DNA of 64,000 nt from Flammula alnicola (Eukaryota; Basidiomycota; Agaricomycetes; Agaricales; Strophariaceae): NCBI GenBank assembly GCA_015499995.1, contig JADNRV010000026.1, positions 62,001 through 126,000 of the forward strand. Direction: 5' to 3'. Below, piece by piece: positions 1 to 10,287 of the stretch; the first letter of the stretch is position 1, and each line of letters starts with the position of its first letter. The position numbers and the translations under genes were made by a program. The notes under the pieces are model-generated. The model did not search any database. It was not told where the DNA came from and saw only the letters and a list, made by a program, of their open reading frames with translations.

Positions 1-1
1 G

Positions 2-481
2 AACAACGCTGCCATCAGCAAGATCGGAGAAAACCAGAACGCGACGTCCGCCTCGATTCCAGCTATCCGCGACGCGTTTGAAACCAATTTCTACGGCGTC
101 ATCCAAACGAGCATTACGTTCCTCCCACTCTTGCGCAAGTCATCCAATGCGGTGATTCTCAACGTCTCATCTGGATTAGGGTCCAATTCGTACATGGCTC
201 GCCCAGAGAGTCAGGCCCACCTCGTAGCGTATAATACCAGCAAGGCGGCTCTGAACTCATACACGATCGCCCTGGCGTCGGAGCTCAAGAAGGAGGGAAT
301 TAAAGTTAATGTGGCTACTCCGCCATATACGTCAACCAGGCTGAATAACCATGGCCAGATTGCGCAGGGTGCGCGACCTCTTAGGGAGGGCTCGTCTGCC
401 TTGTTGCCTTGGGTTTTATTGGATAAGGATGGTCCCACTGGGAAGTTCTTTGGCTCTAATGGAGAGGAATTCCCTTGGTAG
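2..481 (+). CDS. Short-chain dehydrogenase/reductase, 3' part (5' end outside window)
   Basis: The open frame runs from the first bases of the window to a TAG at 479-481, giving about 159 residues, the C-terminal two thirds of a classical SDR. It opens with NNAA, matching the NNAG stabilising motif after the cofactor-binding fold. It then has the catalytic Ser region (NVSSGLGS) and the active-site Tyr-x3-Lys as YNTSK. The segment after the active site (VNVATPPYTSTRLN) resembles the usual PG-motif loop. SDRs are soluble NAD(P)-dependent oxidoreductases; the substrate cannot be read from this fragment. No intron is needed in the visible part. The N-terminal TGxxxGIG nucleotide-binding motif must lie upstream of the window. 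Confidence 0.85.
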   Translation, partial: NNAAISKIGENQNATSASIPAIRDAFETNFYGVIQTSITFLPLLRKSSNAVILNVSSGLGSNSYMARPESQAHLVAYNTSKAALNSYTIALASELKKEGIKVNVATPPYTSTRLNNHGQIAQGARPLREGSSALLPWVLLDKDGPTGKFFGSNGEEFPW

Positions 482-894
482 ATGGACGACTTGTGTAGAA
501 ACCGACATTGGATTTACAGCTATAGTTGTAATTTCCTGACCAAGGTGTTTCACTATTTCAGAAGTCACGATAAAAAGAAACATCAAGCTGTGCTGCGGTC
601 AGAGAGCAGTTATTCAAAGTCAAGTCGCCCATTTTCGAACAGGTTGCACTACTCCATAATTTCTCGCAAGCAAAGACATTGCTTATCCGGATCACACTTC
701 GAAAAGGTGTTGAAGGCAGTGCATGCAACTGGAAGGTCGAGACTAAGTACTCAAGCGAAGATTACAGAAATTGACAAGTACAAAAACTTTATTGAAGAGA
801 CCAAATTATTTCGAGAGTATTGAAGAAACTATAGAGACATATAACTTTGAAACCGCTAAAACATTGAAAATATTCAAAAAAAAAAAAGCGACCT
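482..894. other. Intergenic, convergent 3' ends
   Basis: A gap of about 410 bp between the stop of the SDR and the stop of the minus-strand gene ending at 895. Composition is AT-rich towards 780-890, with a run of A at about 878-888 that suits a poly(A)-associated 3' flank. I see no conserved frame here. Confidence 0.5.
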
Positions 895-2200
895 TCATGG
901 CCTAATAGCAAGATTGGGTCCGACCAGCGTTCCGCTGTTGTTCTGTAAGAATACTTTGTTATCGCCGACGATGGCTTTGATCCTCGCGATAGTTGCTGCA
1001 GTATTCGGCCCATACGGAATGACAGCTATGTCGTATTGAATCTGCTTCGATGCTTCCACCAGATTCTCGCAAAATGTCGTCACATCGACATCCAAATTCA
1101 CCCCAGCTTCTCTCCAAAAGCGCGATCCAGCATGTCTGAGGATGTTCTCGATAGCGAGAAGGTGTTCGACAACAGCCATGTTACGAAAAAGGATGCGAAT
1201 GCATTCTTTCGTGTCGTGTCTATTGAGAAACTTGTGCAGGTACAAGCACCCAACAAATTTGCAGAGATAAAGAGCGGATGTCATGCGATTGACATACTCT
1301 GGAGAGGGATTATAGAAGTCGAGCGGCTTGCGTTGATATGCCTATGAAAATGGACGTCAGCATCATAGGACGCGCCATTTTGCGGGAAAGAGAGTAACTT
1401 ACAGCGTGAAAGAAACCGGCAAAAGTTTCACTGGTAAACTGTGCTATGAAACCGGAAAATTTTTCACTGAAAGTAGAGGCAGGTATTCCCTCAGCGAAGG
1501 CGGTGCGCACGCGATCTGCGAATGCTGCCAAGGTATCCATATCCTGGGTCTTGTCGGAGCCGCTCCAAACGAAAGCGCGTGCGAGGTCGGCGACTTCATC
1601 CTCGCTCCAACGCCCGGAACGAACGATTGCCCTTGCATATTGAACGCTGAAATCAGGATTGCCAATAGGACGGCCCTTGTTAAAGGTTTTCGACCAGAAA
1701 TGGACCGACGATGGATATGGGGCAACTTCGAGAGGAGGAGGTGCAGACATCTTCCATGTATTTGTCTGATCCGCCGTTGACCGATTAAAGTGGGATTGCA
1801 CAGGAGTTACAGAGTCATCAAAATTCTGGATATCTGCTCTCCTGGCCAAGTTGTTCGGCGCAAAAGGGCCAGCGTAGGCCAACTGAGGTAGCTGGGTGGG
1901 CATCCACACCTTGTCGAGAGAGAGAGGGTTGAAACCAACGGGTTCAACCACTGTCGGTGGTGCCGGAGACACATCCATGAAAAGCTTGCGTACAAAATCT
2001 GCATCCAATGTAGCAGCGCCCGAGCTATAGAGAGTCGAGGAAGGGGAAGGATTGGTACTATTGCGGGAAGGAGTGCTGTGTGGGGTATAGGGCCGTGCGT
2101 TAGCATTGAGTTGGCCACGCGTTACATCAAAGCCGGTTCGTATAGGTTGGGGTTCGAACACGGTGTTCAATCCAGCATGGACGGGATTGCTACGCGACAT
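895..2200 (-). CDS. Uncharacterised alpha-helical protein, 414 aa, paralogue of the gene at 3846-5402
   Basis: Two exons, 2200-1403 and 1341-895, joined by a 61-bp GTAAGT...TAG intron in phase 0. The start is the ATG at 2200. The first ~100 residues are Ser/Pro/Thr-rich and probably disordered. The C-terminal ~250 residues are predicted helical by composition. A block near the C-terminus with the pattern C-I-x-I-L ... V-E-H-x2-A ... G-x2-F-W also appears in the gene at 3846-5402, so the two look like diverged tandem copies. The helical layout reminds me of MIF4G-type repeats in fungal proteins, but I cannot assign a function. There are no membrane segments or catalytic motifs. Confidence 0.65.
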
Positions 2201-3845
2201 ATTGGGGTTGAGAAATAATATGTGACGAGAGTGATCTTTAAAATAGTTCCTTGGATGTTTCCAAAGTGAATGATGCTGGTCGGCTGTAGTTGAAGAGCAA
2301 GATGAGGATGAGAGAAGTTGGGGCAAACGGACGCTCCATGCACTGATATTTAAGCGATTGGAGTTAGGGCCTAAGCACACTCAAGGTGGCTTTCAAGCGC
2401 AAAGTGGATGAGGCCAAGTGCCACTGGGCCAGATTTCGACTGCCGCTTTCCCGAGGCCGGACAATGTAAAAGCGGAAAAGTAGGAAGCACAATTCTCGGG
2501 GGATATGTGTGTGTGCTTTGGCCATAGAATACGGAAGGCAAGAAGAGACGCGTCGCGAAATCTGGAAAAGTATGGTTAAAGCTGTAAAGCGCCAGGTGAA
2601 CCTATCAAAGAGTTCCCACCACGACCCCTTTGTTGTTCTATGGCGACAATCCAAAATGGCTCAGGACACAAAGGTCATCCAATCGTTGTTCTGCCCAATG
2701 GTGCCTTCGAAATAGCAAGCCTATAAATCTTGAACAGACGGTCGTTATGCGCCAATTGTCAAGAAACAGTGCGTTATCACGATAGTAGATGTGGCAGACC
2801 CATCCCGGCTTATAGGTGGTGCAATCGTCGAAGCACAAAAACGGGAAGCATAGTGCCTGCTGGACGGAACGAGAATCCGTTTGCCTCGAGCTTCTGGATA
2901 TTGAGTAAGTAATTACATATATATTTTTGTCGCGAAATTGCCGACCTGGTGGTATGCTTTGCATGGCGACCCTGTTTTCAAGATGTTTACAAATGACGTC
3001 GTGGCCACAGTCAACCACTCGACGTGAATTTCAGGGCCTGGAGAATTAATGACATGAAGAGATAACAGTGTCAAGGGTTCGACTTTTTGAAATCCAGAAC
3101 AAGGGTACGTTGGAGGCTTGAATCAAGTTGACTGTTGAAGAAACTTGAAATCAACCATTTTCGGCAAGTCGGAACCGCACAGCCAATCACGCCTGTGCGC
3201 CGATCACTGAATTTAGGAAGTGCTTTTGAAGCTGGCGTGTAGTTACGAAGCGCAATGAGTAACTCAGACGGCACAACGTGAGTGTAACGGCTATGATTAT
3301 ACCTGTAGTTACGAAGCGCAATGAGTAACTAGAGGTAGTTATTTAGTAAATAAAGGTAGAACAATAGATGGATATTACTGACCTCAGACGGCACAACTGT
3401 AACGTGAGTGTAACGGCTGAGGTGCAGGATACGATAGGAAAATAAACCGCACGCGGGAAGTGCCGCGTGCGATCGCTCGACAATGAGCGGGTACGTGAAT
3501 AGGCGGCACCGTGTGGCATAGCCGAGGGAGCGGCTATGTCTCTCGGTGCCCCGAAGTAGTAAGAATGAATAAAAAGAATAGAAATATATGGTACTTGACG
3601 GGCCATGCCTGGTTCCCTCAACATGGCGGATTGGCCATCCCCAAGCAGGGGAACGGGATCGAACTTGAATGAGGGTATAAATAATTCTCACTACTGCACA
3701 GGCATCTTTAATACAGACACGGGTATATACATTAAAATCGTGACGCAGACATGAGCAATCGTGTAGAATATTTTCGTCTAACAGTCCAGGTACCACAAAT
3801 CAACTGGCCTCTTCGGAAGTTCGAAGATGGTCCATACATATAGGC
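2201..3845. repeat. Gene-free region with internal direct repeats and a hairpin
   Basis: No convincing coding frame in about 1.6 kb. A 26-bp unit starting GTAGTTACGAAGCGCAATGA occurs at 3238-3263 and again near 3307-3332. A second unit (CAGACGGCACAAC...GTGAGTGTAACGGCT) follows the first copy directly, and recurs near 3385 after an extra ~54 bp. Just downstream, about 3510-3555, is an imperfect hairpin: GGCACCG pairs with CGGTGCC, and an inner arm GGCATAGCCG faces GCGGCTATG. GTATAAATA lies near 3673-3682. This could be the remnant of a retroelement LTR or other repeat. No terminal repeats or target-site duplication could be fixed. Confidence 0.45.
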
Positions 3846-5402
3846 TCATAGCTGAGATCCCGAAGTCAGAATATCCTCCCAGCCTCGAACGTAATCCACG
3901 ATGTCTGCGAGTCTTTCCAATAGTTGACCTTTCCCCCACGATTGGCCTACCACGCTCTTGTCGTCGCCAAGACCTCTGCTAATAAAGTTTGCTTCCAGTC
4001 CAGCAAGGAAATCGTTTACGTGATTGTCCATTTGCAGAGCTTGGTCCTGGGCGAGCAGAAGAGTGTCCTGAGGGAGGGTTGTCTCGGCATGGCACCCAGG
4101 CAAGGTGCTTGGGATCCAGAAGGTCGGACCACACCCCAGAACAATGTTGGAAAGAGCATCAGCATGTTCAACTGACATGAGGTCTTTGAGAAGAATGCTG
4201 ATGCACATGCTAATGTGCTCTTGTCCGATGAGATTTCGCTTGTACAGCGTCGCGATGGATTTACACAGCGTTAGAGAGGAGCGCACGAAGCGAGAGGATG
4301 GTCTGCTCCGATAGCTTATCGAGCCTGGTTTGACCTGTAATAAAAATATTTCAGCACCCAGACTACGCAACGAAGAATTAATGCTTACACAATCCCAGCA
4401 TTGAATGAACCTCATCAAGACAACTTCTCTCAGATTCCAGGCAAAATTTTGCGCGATATCTTCTCCATGTAGTGTCAAGAATTGGCGGTGAAGTTCCTCG
4501 GCTACCATTGCCACAATATCCTCCGGCTTCTGCCCTTCTTCAATTTGGAGAGCTCCCAGGTTTCCGGGCAAACCCTCGGCAGGCAAGTATCGAGCTAAGT
4601 CGCAGGCGGGTAATTCTTGTCCATCCTTGTCGAAATCGGGACCAGGGTTGTACGCTGCCAGGCAGATCCTTCCTGCAAGCTCAAGAAGGCAGTCGATGTC
4701 CCACCGTCCTATGCTCGTGACGATGAATTTCATAAGCACTTCACGCTCGCGGGGCGTCGTTGAAGGTTTCAAAGCGTCGAGAAAGACAGGAAGGTATGCA
4801 GGATCAGGGCGTTGCGGCAGTTCAGCAGAGGGTGTGTCAGATCCTGATTGAGGGGAAAAGCTAACGGATGGGTGAGGAAGTCCTGGAGGATGAAGTGGTG
4901 AAAGCGGTTGGGAGTGGAGACGAGGAGAATCGACAGTAGGAAGAGGGATTACGTTCTTGTGGAAACATGGAGATGAGTTGATGAAACTATCATCGTTTGG
5001 AGCCAGGACGAAAGAAGGAACGAATGGGGCAGCGAATGGGTTCAACACTTCCTTCGAAGGCGTATACGGAGAATAAGAGTCTGGGAGTTGTGATACGGAA
5101 TAGGATGGAGTGTGTTGCTGCTGCTGATGATCTTGAGGGTCGTATCTTGGATGAGAAAATATCCGTTTTATGTCTTCATCCTCTAACTTTAATGAAAGCG
5201 ACGACGAGACGCTACTTGAGGGGGATGCCGATAAATCAGGAGGATCGAGATCAGGATGCAACGCCAATGGAGAAGATCGAGGCAAGAGCGAATAAATGTC
5301 AAGAGGAGTGAATTGCGCGGGTGCGGTAGGGATGGGAGGACCGGTATTGAAAGCATTAGGCTCGAAGCAACGGTTAAGCTCGATGATAAGGCGTGGGGGC
5401 AT
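3846..5402 (-). CDS. Uncharacterised alpha-helical protein, about 500 aa, paralogue of the gene at 895-2200
   Basis: Exons 5402-4389 and 4334-3846. The 54-bp interval 4388-4335 has GTAAGC...TTACAG ends, so it is taken as an intron. It is in frame and stop-free, so a retained-intron form of 518 aa is possible. Roughly the first 210 residues are rich in Pro, Ser and Gln, with a run of four Gln. The remainder is helical. Near the C-terminus it carries the same C-I-x-I-L ... V-E-H-x2-A ... G-x2-F-W pattern as the neighbouring gene. No enzyme motif, signal peptide or membrane span is visible. A scaffold or adaptor role of MIF4G/ARM type is only a guess. Confidence 0.7.
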   Translation of the reverse strand: MPPRLIIELNRCFEPNAFNTGPPIPTAPAQFTPLDIYSLLPRSSPLALHPDLDPPDLSASPSSSVSSSLSLKLEDEDIKRIFSHPRYDPQDHQQQQHTPSYSVSQLPDSYSPYTPSKEVLNPFAAPFVPSFVLAPNDDSFINSSPCFHKNVIPLPTVDSPRLHSQPLSPLHPPGLPHPSVSFSPQSGSDTPSAELPQRPDPAYLPVFLDALKPSTTPREREVLMKFIVTSIGRWDIDCLLELAGRICLAAYNPGPDFDKDGQELPACDLARYLPAEGLPGNLGALQIEEGQKPEDIVAMVAEELHRQFLTLHGEDIAQNFAWNLREVVLMRFIQCWDCVSINSSLRSLGAEIFLLQVKPGSISYRSRPSSRFVRSSLTLCKSIATLYKRNLIGQEHISMCISILLKDLMSVEHADALSNIVLGCGPTFWIPSTLPGCHAETTLPQDTLLLAQDQALQMDNHVNDFLAGLEANFISRGLGDDKSVVGQSWGKGQLLERLADIVDYVRGWEDILTSGSQL

Positions 5403-6260
5403 GCTGTAGGATGCTTAAATTTGAAAGCAAGAAAGAATGAGAATGTAAGTTTTAGTTACGAAAAAGAGAGGTAACGCTCCGCGTTCCGAGAATTGGGCTG
5501 AAAAAGAAAGTGGGGTACGTCGATGGATGCGATGCAAACCATGAACATCGAAGATATTTATGAGAATCTGCCAATTGCGAGCCCTGAGCTCATGCAATAA
5601 TCTTTAGTCATCGACAGGTCAAAGGGAAGAAACGAGATTGGATACACAAAAAGGTGGGCATAGGTACCTCATGATGGTCACGGTTAGCCAGAGGCAAAAC
5701 AATAGTGGCCCTGAGCGAAGCTGTCCATGTTGTCAATCTGACGGTCGAGTGCCATCCATGTAGCCCCAAGGATTCGGAGGACACCTCAACACAAAACAAT
5801 AGAAGGCTTGAAGATGTGGTTACCCGAATCCTGATTGAGTCGAAATCGAGTATAGTTGCTTATTATCTGGAGGGCGAACAAAATAATGAGGTGGAGGGAT
5901 GATATCAAGACTCAAGAGAGCTTACAATAGGACACATATCGACGTTTCCATGGCAATTTCATCGCGTGTGTTGACGCTGGAGAGTCGAGAAGGTGGGAAC
6001 AAATAAATTTCGTCTCTTTTACCTGATTCGTCAACGCGTCAACTGACTCAATACTTCCATGTCTAAAATTCTACCCAGAATCATCACCAAGTACATACTT
6101 ACTTGGAACGCAGAAAATCGAAATACAAGATAATATCCTATGTAATACATGTATATAAAAACATATTATATATAGTCCAGGGGAGATGTATGTAGTCCAG
6201 AGGAAAATCAACCAAGCAAAACCCTCCTTCGGGTAGGCTGAACGCTGAATAATTCAAAGA
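5403..6260. other. Intergenic region, no gene recognised
   Basis: About 860 bp between the start of one minus-strand gene and the duplicated SGF29 fragment of the next. It presumably holds the promoter of the 3846-5402 gene. It is AT-rich near 6100-6180 with runs of TATATA. I found no conserved frame on either strand. Confidence 0.45.
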
Positions 6261-6261
6261 A

Positions 6262-6425
6262 GATGCTAAAGAAATCGAACCACCTGATATACCGATGCAG
6301 CACGGATCGTATCCTCGTCGTCTTGTCTTGATATTCCATCGAGAAAGACGATTAAAGGTTTGAAATGCAAGCAGAGGAATGTATGTAACTCACATAATAT
6401 TGCACGAGGATCGCGATTACTTTGG
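6262..6425 (-). repeat. Partial tandem duplication of the SGF29 3' end
   Basis: Directly behind the SGF29 stop lies a second, diverged copy of its exon-4 end, the following intron and part of exon 5. On the minus strand, GCCAAAGTAATCGCG matches exon 4 GCCGAGGTAATCGCT. A GTGAGT donor follows, and then a frame reading RQDDEDTIRAASVYQVVRF parallels EDDEDMIHNVSAYWVVQF of the true exon. It probably is not translated, because the SGF29 stop TAA lies inside the copy's first segment. Confidence 0.7.
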
Positions 6426-7605
6426 CGCACCCTGCTTCGGCGCAACAAGAAGATGTGCAGGGAATTGAACCACCCAGTAAGCCGATACATTGTGTATCAT
6501 ATCTTCGTCGTCTTCAAACTTTACTTGGTACGTTGGCGTATATTTTGTTGAGGAAGACGACTGTACACTATGAAAATCTTTTTTAAAAGAGAAAAACGCC
6601 TGATGTGTACTCACTTTATCACCCACAGGAACAGCGATTACCTCGGCGCGGTAGAAACAACTGGTATCGGGATATAAAGCCAGAACGGTCGAGCCAACTG
6701 GAAATATTGGATGAAGACTTAGGTGAGCTGGACTTCCAATGGCGACACCTGGCTCAGGAAGTGGCACGATGGTTTTAAGGCTGGCAGTATATGTGCTAGA
6801 TCTGTGTCAATGTCGCAACAATGGAGAAGGTACATTTGTTCTTACGCGCCAGGTTGCCCGTCTTCTTGAGGTTCAGCATCTTGGACTTCATATTTTCCGC
6901 CTTCTTTACTTGAATTGATGACGCGTGTAATAATAGCGACAATCCAAGTGCCTTCTTCTGCATCCGCTGATTTGGGAGGTCGAAAAACGACCTTTCTCCC
7001 TGGCTGCAAGGGTTGTGGCCTGCTAAAAGAATCTTTCTTCGTTCTTGAATCACGCAAGTGTGATGTCGGGCCTACGGAATTCGTTCTCGGTGGCAAGGTT
7101 ATCGAGACCGAGCGAGTATTTCCCAATGCCGACTGGACGGGAACGGGCGTACCAGAGGGTGATGGAGCTCTGGGACGCTTATTTCTCTTCTCTGCTGTGT
7201 ACAAAGTGAATAGATGTTGCTACACTTTTGCTTGAAAACCCACCTGACAGTAAAGCCTCTGGGGCTTTCCGTAATGCTATGAGAACGCTTACACGTTCGA
7301 GAGCGTCATCAATGGCCCTGGATAACTGGTTAATGCTCCTACTTGAAAACATTTTGATTGTCGTACTTAACGTCTTGCTCAGAGTGGGTTTTAATGTCCT
7401 CGAGGCCCGAAGCTAACTTGGCCTGAATGGTCTTCAAAGATCCCAGGCCCTCGGTAGGCAATGTATCATCGGTCGGCCATGCAGATATCAGTCTATTTAC
7501 TCGACCGATAGTTTCTAAAGTTGTCTGTCTGGCGTAAATAGCTGAAAGAACTCTCAACGAGTCGGAAGCGTGTGTCCAACATTCCACCTCTAACGGAAAT
7601 TGCAT
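6417..7605 (-). CDS. SGF29: SAGA-associated factor 29 (tandem Tudor chromatin reader)
   Basis: Five exons: 7605-7367, 7317-7244, 7194-6846, 6801-6615 and 6560-6417, all with consistent phase; 330 aa. SGF29 is a subunit of SAGA/ADA histone acetyltransferase complexes whose C-terminal double Tudor domain binds H3K4me. The N-terminal ~100 residues are helical (coiled-coil-like), followed by a basic Ser/Pro linker. The first Tudor begins near GRKVVFRPPK. The second contains VGSTVLALYPDTSCFYRAEV and ends with a FEDDED...YWVVQFP segment, the hallmark of the family. The start at 7605 is the first ATG in frame with the helical region; a further 5' exon is possible. Length fits the family. Confidence 0.88.
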
Positions 7606-8283
7606 TGTTTGAATTCGGATAGTGTTAAGTTTAGTCGCCGACGCGAGACGCACCTTCAGATGAAACAGGTCGTGATGGAATGGCCCGCCGCCTACTGTCC
7701 ATGTTGGATTCCAATGAGGTGTACGAGAGTAAGCTGTCACAACGGGTAGACCTCCCGATTTGTTAGTTGTGGATCATGATCAAGAGTCGCGATGTTTGCC
7801 TCATTCATTAACCGTTCAAACTCCGACAACATATGTCAGTTGTTGAACTGTTGTTCCCTTCGACATGCTTGATGGACAGTCGCAATGTAGACTCCTCGTG
7901 GCGTCTGCATATACCACTTATACCCTTACTCTGATCCCCAGAACAATCCTCCTGCGAACGACGCCTGTATAGCTGGCATGGCCCATGCCAGAGATGGAGA
8001 GCACGGCCAACTGATCTCGAATTCGTACGTGAAAGTTGTTCATATGCAAAGCATGCGATGTTTCCTGTTGTTGACCTGTTACTGCAGCTCTGGTCGCCCA
8101 CCATCGCAAAAATCTGGAATAAGGTGCTTCAATCCCGCCATTTTGTTGTAATGTTGGACCTCAAACCGCGTTTGCACAGCACTCAGATCGGCGAAGCGCA
8201 GGGAAGCTCGCTCCAGCCTGGAAATTCCCGGCTCGAGGTAACTGGTAAGCGCTTGCATGTTAACTTGGTGATGCAGGCTCAAA
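7606..8283. other. Intergenic region upstream of SGF29
   Basis: About 680 bp upstream of the SGF29 start. It contains short frames on both strands but none with recognisable domains, splice support or length. It presumably includes the SGF29 promoter. Confidence 0.4.
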
Positions 8284-8456
8284 TATATTTCTTGTCAGTC
8301 CTCCGAGCGCACAGGCTTCCTCGTCTCAAGACCTTGTTTGGCAAGAAGAGACGATTCTATGTTACTGTGACCGATGGGACGATAGCGAAAAAGACAGAAG
8401 CTATTCGCAGTGTGGAACAGGCCATGCAGTGGAACGAGAAACTCGACGCCTTGTGA
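8284..8456 (+). pseudogene. Fragment of a C2-like domain
   Basis: A plus-strand frame with LRAHRLPRLKTLFGKKRRF followed by YVTVTDGTIAKKTEAIRSV and a WNEKLDAL end. This resembles the first half of C2 domains found at the front of large Agaricomycete signalling/NACHT-type proteins. A GTGAGA that could be a donor follows at 8454, but no exon encoding the rest of a C2 domain or any downstream partner can be found before Translin. I therefore read it as a relic. Confidence in the domain is moderate. Confidence 0.45.
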
Positions 8457-8942
8457 GACAGCTCTTTTTTGATCCTATTTTGCGACTGAGAGCCTTCGAC
8501 GCGGCAAGGCAGTCACCAATGGCTGTAGGTATAAAAGCGGAACGATGGTATGTCTCTTGAACAATACAACAATGTCTCAATTATTGCCAGCAAAGGTCAT
8601 ATCAACACTTTTCGATTAAAAGATGTTCGTGCAAGCAAAAGGACTTTGTACCGTCATGCGGCCTGTCTGTACACGTCGCAACTGGGGTAAGGAATCCGAG
8701 GTCTGCCAAATAATACTTCGCTTTCCCCAAGGTTTCCCTGGGCCATTGACATGCTTGTAGCTCTAATCTTAATTCGGATCGATAGATATAAAGGAGGAGA
8801 GTGCATCCGTATGGATATAAATTTACATATTACACCTTACTAATGGTAGATTCCGTCGTTGAACGTTGACGATGAAAAGGTGCTTCAAGCTTCAACATCC
8901 AACTCCTGCTTTTCTCGGCCAGTTCATTCCTGCGGCATTCCT
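8457..8942. other. Intergenic region 3' of Translin
   Basis: About 490 bp of non-coding sequence between the C2 relic and the Translin stop. It contains TATAAAAG at 8530-8537 with no gene following on the plus strand, so this may be the stranded promoter of a lost gene. Confidence 0.4.
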
Positions 8943-9976
8943 TTATGGCCCACTGGTGGACGGCATTTCCGCCAATTTTCGCAAAGAGACGTCATAGACG
9001 ACTAGAAGGTTGATATCATCAGCAATAATATCAAAAGCTGCAGAGACTATTTTCATTGCCTTCTTCAATTTTCTTGAGGTCATATTTCAAGCTGTCAAAT
9101 CGCCGGCGAAGCGCGTCGTTCTTCAGGTTAAGCTGATTTGAAAACGTCATAAGAAATAAAAGCTTATAGCAATGCAAACGAGAATACTGACCATTGAGAA
9201 TCCGGCAAATAACTCCTTGACGAATATCGAAATTTTGATGGGCTCTTCAAAATTGCCCAGCGTCACTGCATTAACGGCGAGTCGTGACTAGAAAAATATT
9301 TCGTTAATCAAAGTAGCAAGCAAGCCAAAAGCCTCGCGTACCAACTCGTTCACCAGAGTGATCAAGCCATGCAGGTAGTCCTCTACAGGCAAAGCCAGGC
9401 GATCACTCCATTCTTCTTTTACTGCAATAAAATTAACATCCGTTAGTTAGTGGTTTAGCTAACTTCATGTGCGTGTGTATGTGCTCACCCCCAAGGACGT
9501 AAGCGACGCCTTCAAGTGAAAGCAGGGTCCCGTTTATTAGGTATTCAATTAAAACCGCTGCGAAGACGGCGGTCCTAATAGAATTGGACCACATCTCCTT
9601 CCAGCGCCAGAATTGGTTCTCTGGGATGATCATGGCGAGAGCATAGGTCACTTCACTAACGCTCAGCAATGTTGGCTTAACAGTGTCTAATAGGGAAGGC
9701 ACTGGTGTTGTGCAATGCAAAAAAAGATCAATCGACGCGTGTGTAGATGTTGGGCAATGAAACTGACTTGCGTCCGGGGGAGTGGAGTGAATTTTGTTGA
9801 GCACTCCGACCATCGTTCGCGTCTTCTTGTCTAACTCGTTCACTTGATCTTTGATTTTCTGCAACGGAGTAGGCACAACTCGCCATTTATCAAGTGAGGA
9901 GTAGAGGAATCACCTCGCGCAATTCAACATCACGATCAAGCAGGGTGTTGATTCTTTCTAACGCAGCTGGATCCAT
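8943..9976 (-). CDS. TSN: Translin, single-strand DNA/RNA-binding protein
   Basis: Seven exons: 9976-9914, 9858-9768, 9701-9489, 9421-9342, 9287-9192, 9132-9060 and 9001-8943; 224 aa, the normal Translin size (human 228). Translin forms an octameric ring that binds single-stranded nucleic acid, and with Trax makes the C3PO RNase. Family signatures are in order: NKIHSTP, NQFWRWKEMWSNSIRTAVFA, the KEEW...ALPVEDYLHGLITLVNEL block, the RLAVNAVTLGNF block, and NLKNDALRRRFDSLKYDLKK ending in VVYDVSLR. Six introns are needed. The last (9059-9002) starts with GC instead of GT and is the only way to connect KKIEE to VVYDVSLR in frame. It is divergent from SEN1. Confidence 0.95.
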
Positions 9977-10287
9977 GGATGGGGTACTTTCTGAAGGACT
10001 GAAAACAGCACTGAGCTCGTCGGCGACGATAAATTACAAAATCTCACGCACGCCACGTGCCCCGACGAAGCGCGTCCGGAGTCCTCTTTGCTTCAACAAA
10101 TGTCAGGGCCAGTCATTTATATGTCTGTGGCCCTGCAGCTCCCTTTTAACGCCTTACTCCTCTTTTTTCTTTGGTTCGACGTTCTCTCTTTCCTTGTGAC
10201 AAAGCTGTTTTTGTTTTCCAACCATTTCGATCTCGGAACTCGTAGAGTTCCCAGTTTGCTCACCAGCGACGAGCTTCAACACATTCT
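9977..10287. promoter_or_regulatory. Shared promoter region of TSN (-) and SEN1 (+)
   Basis: The 311 bp between the two start codons must serve both genes. It contains a perfect 8-bp dyad, CAGGGCCA at 10104-10111 and TGGCCCTG at 10128-10135, 16 bp apart around ATTTATAT. Pyrimidine-rich tracts (10137-10200) precede the SEN1 start, as is common in fungal promoters. Confidence 0.4.

Noticed and set aside
2638..3018. 126-codon minus-strand frame
   Set aside because: No domain, biased composition, no splice or promoter context; taken as chance.
3640..3665. Minus-strand GTTCGATCC resembling a tRNA B box
   Set aside because: No flanking T-stem pairing, no A box at the right distance and no acceptor stem, so not a tRNA gene.
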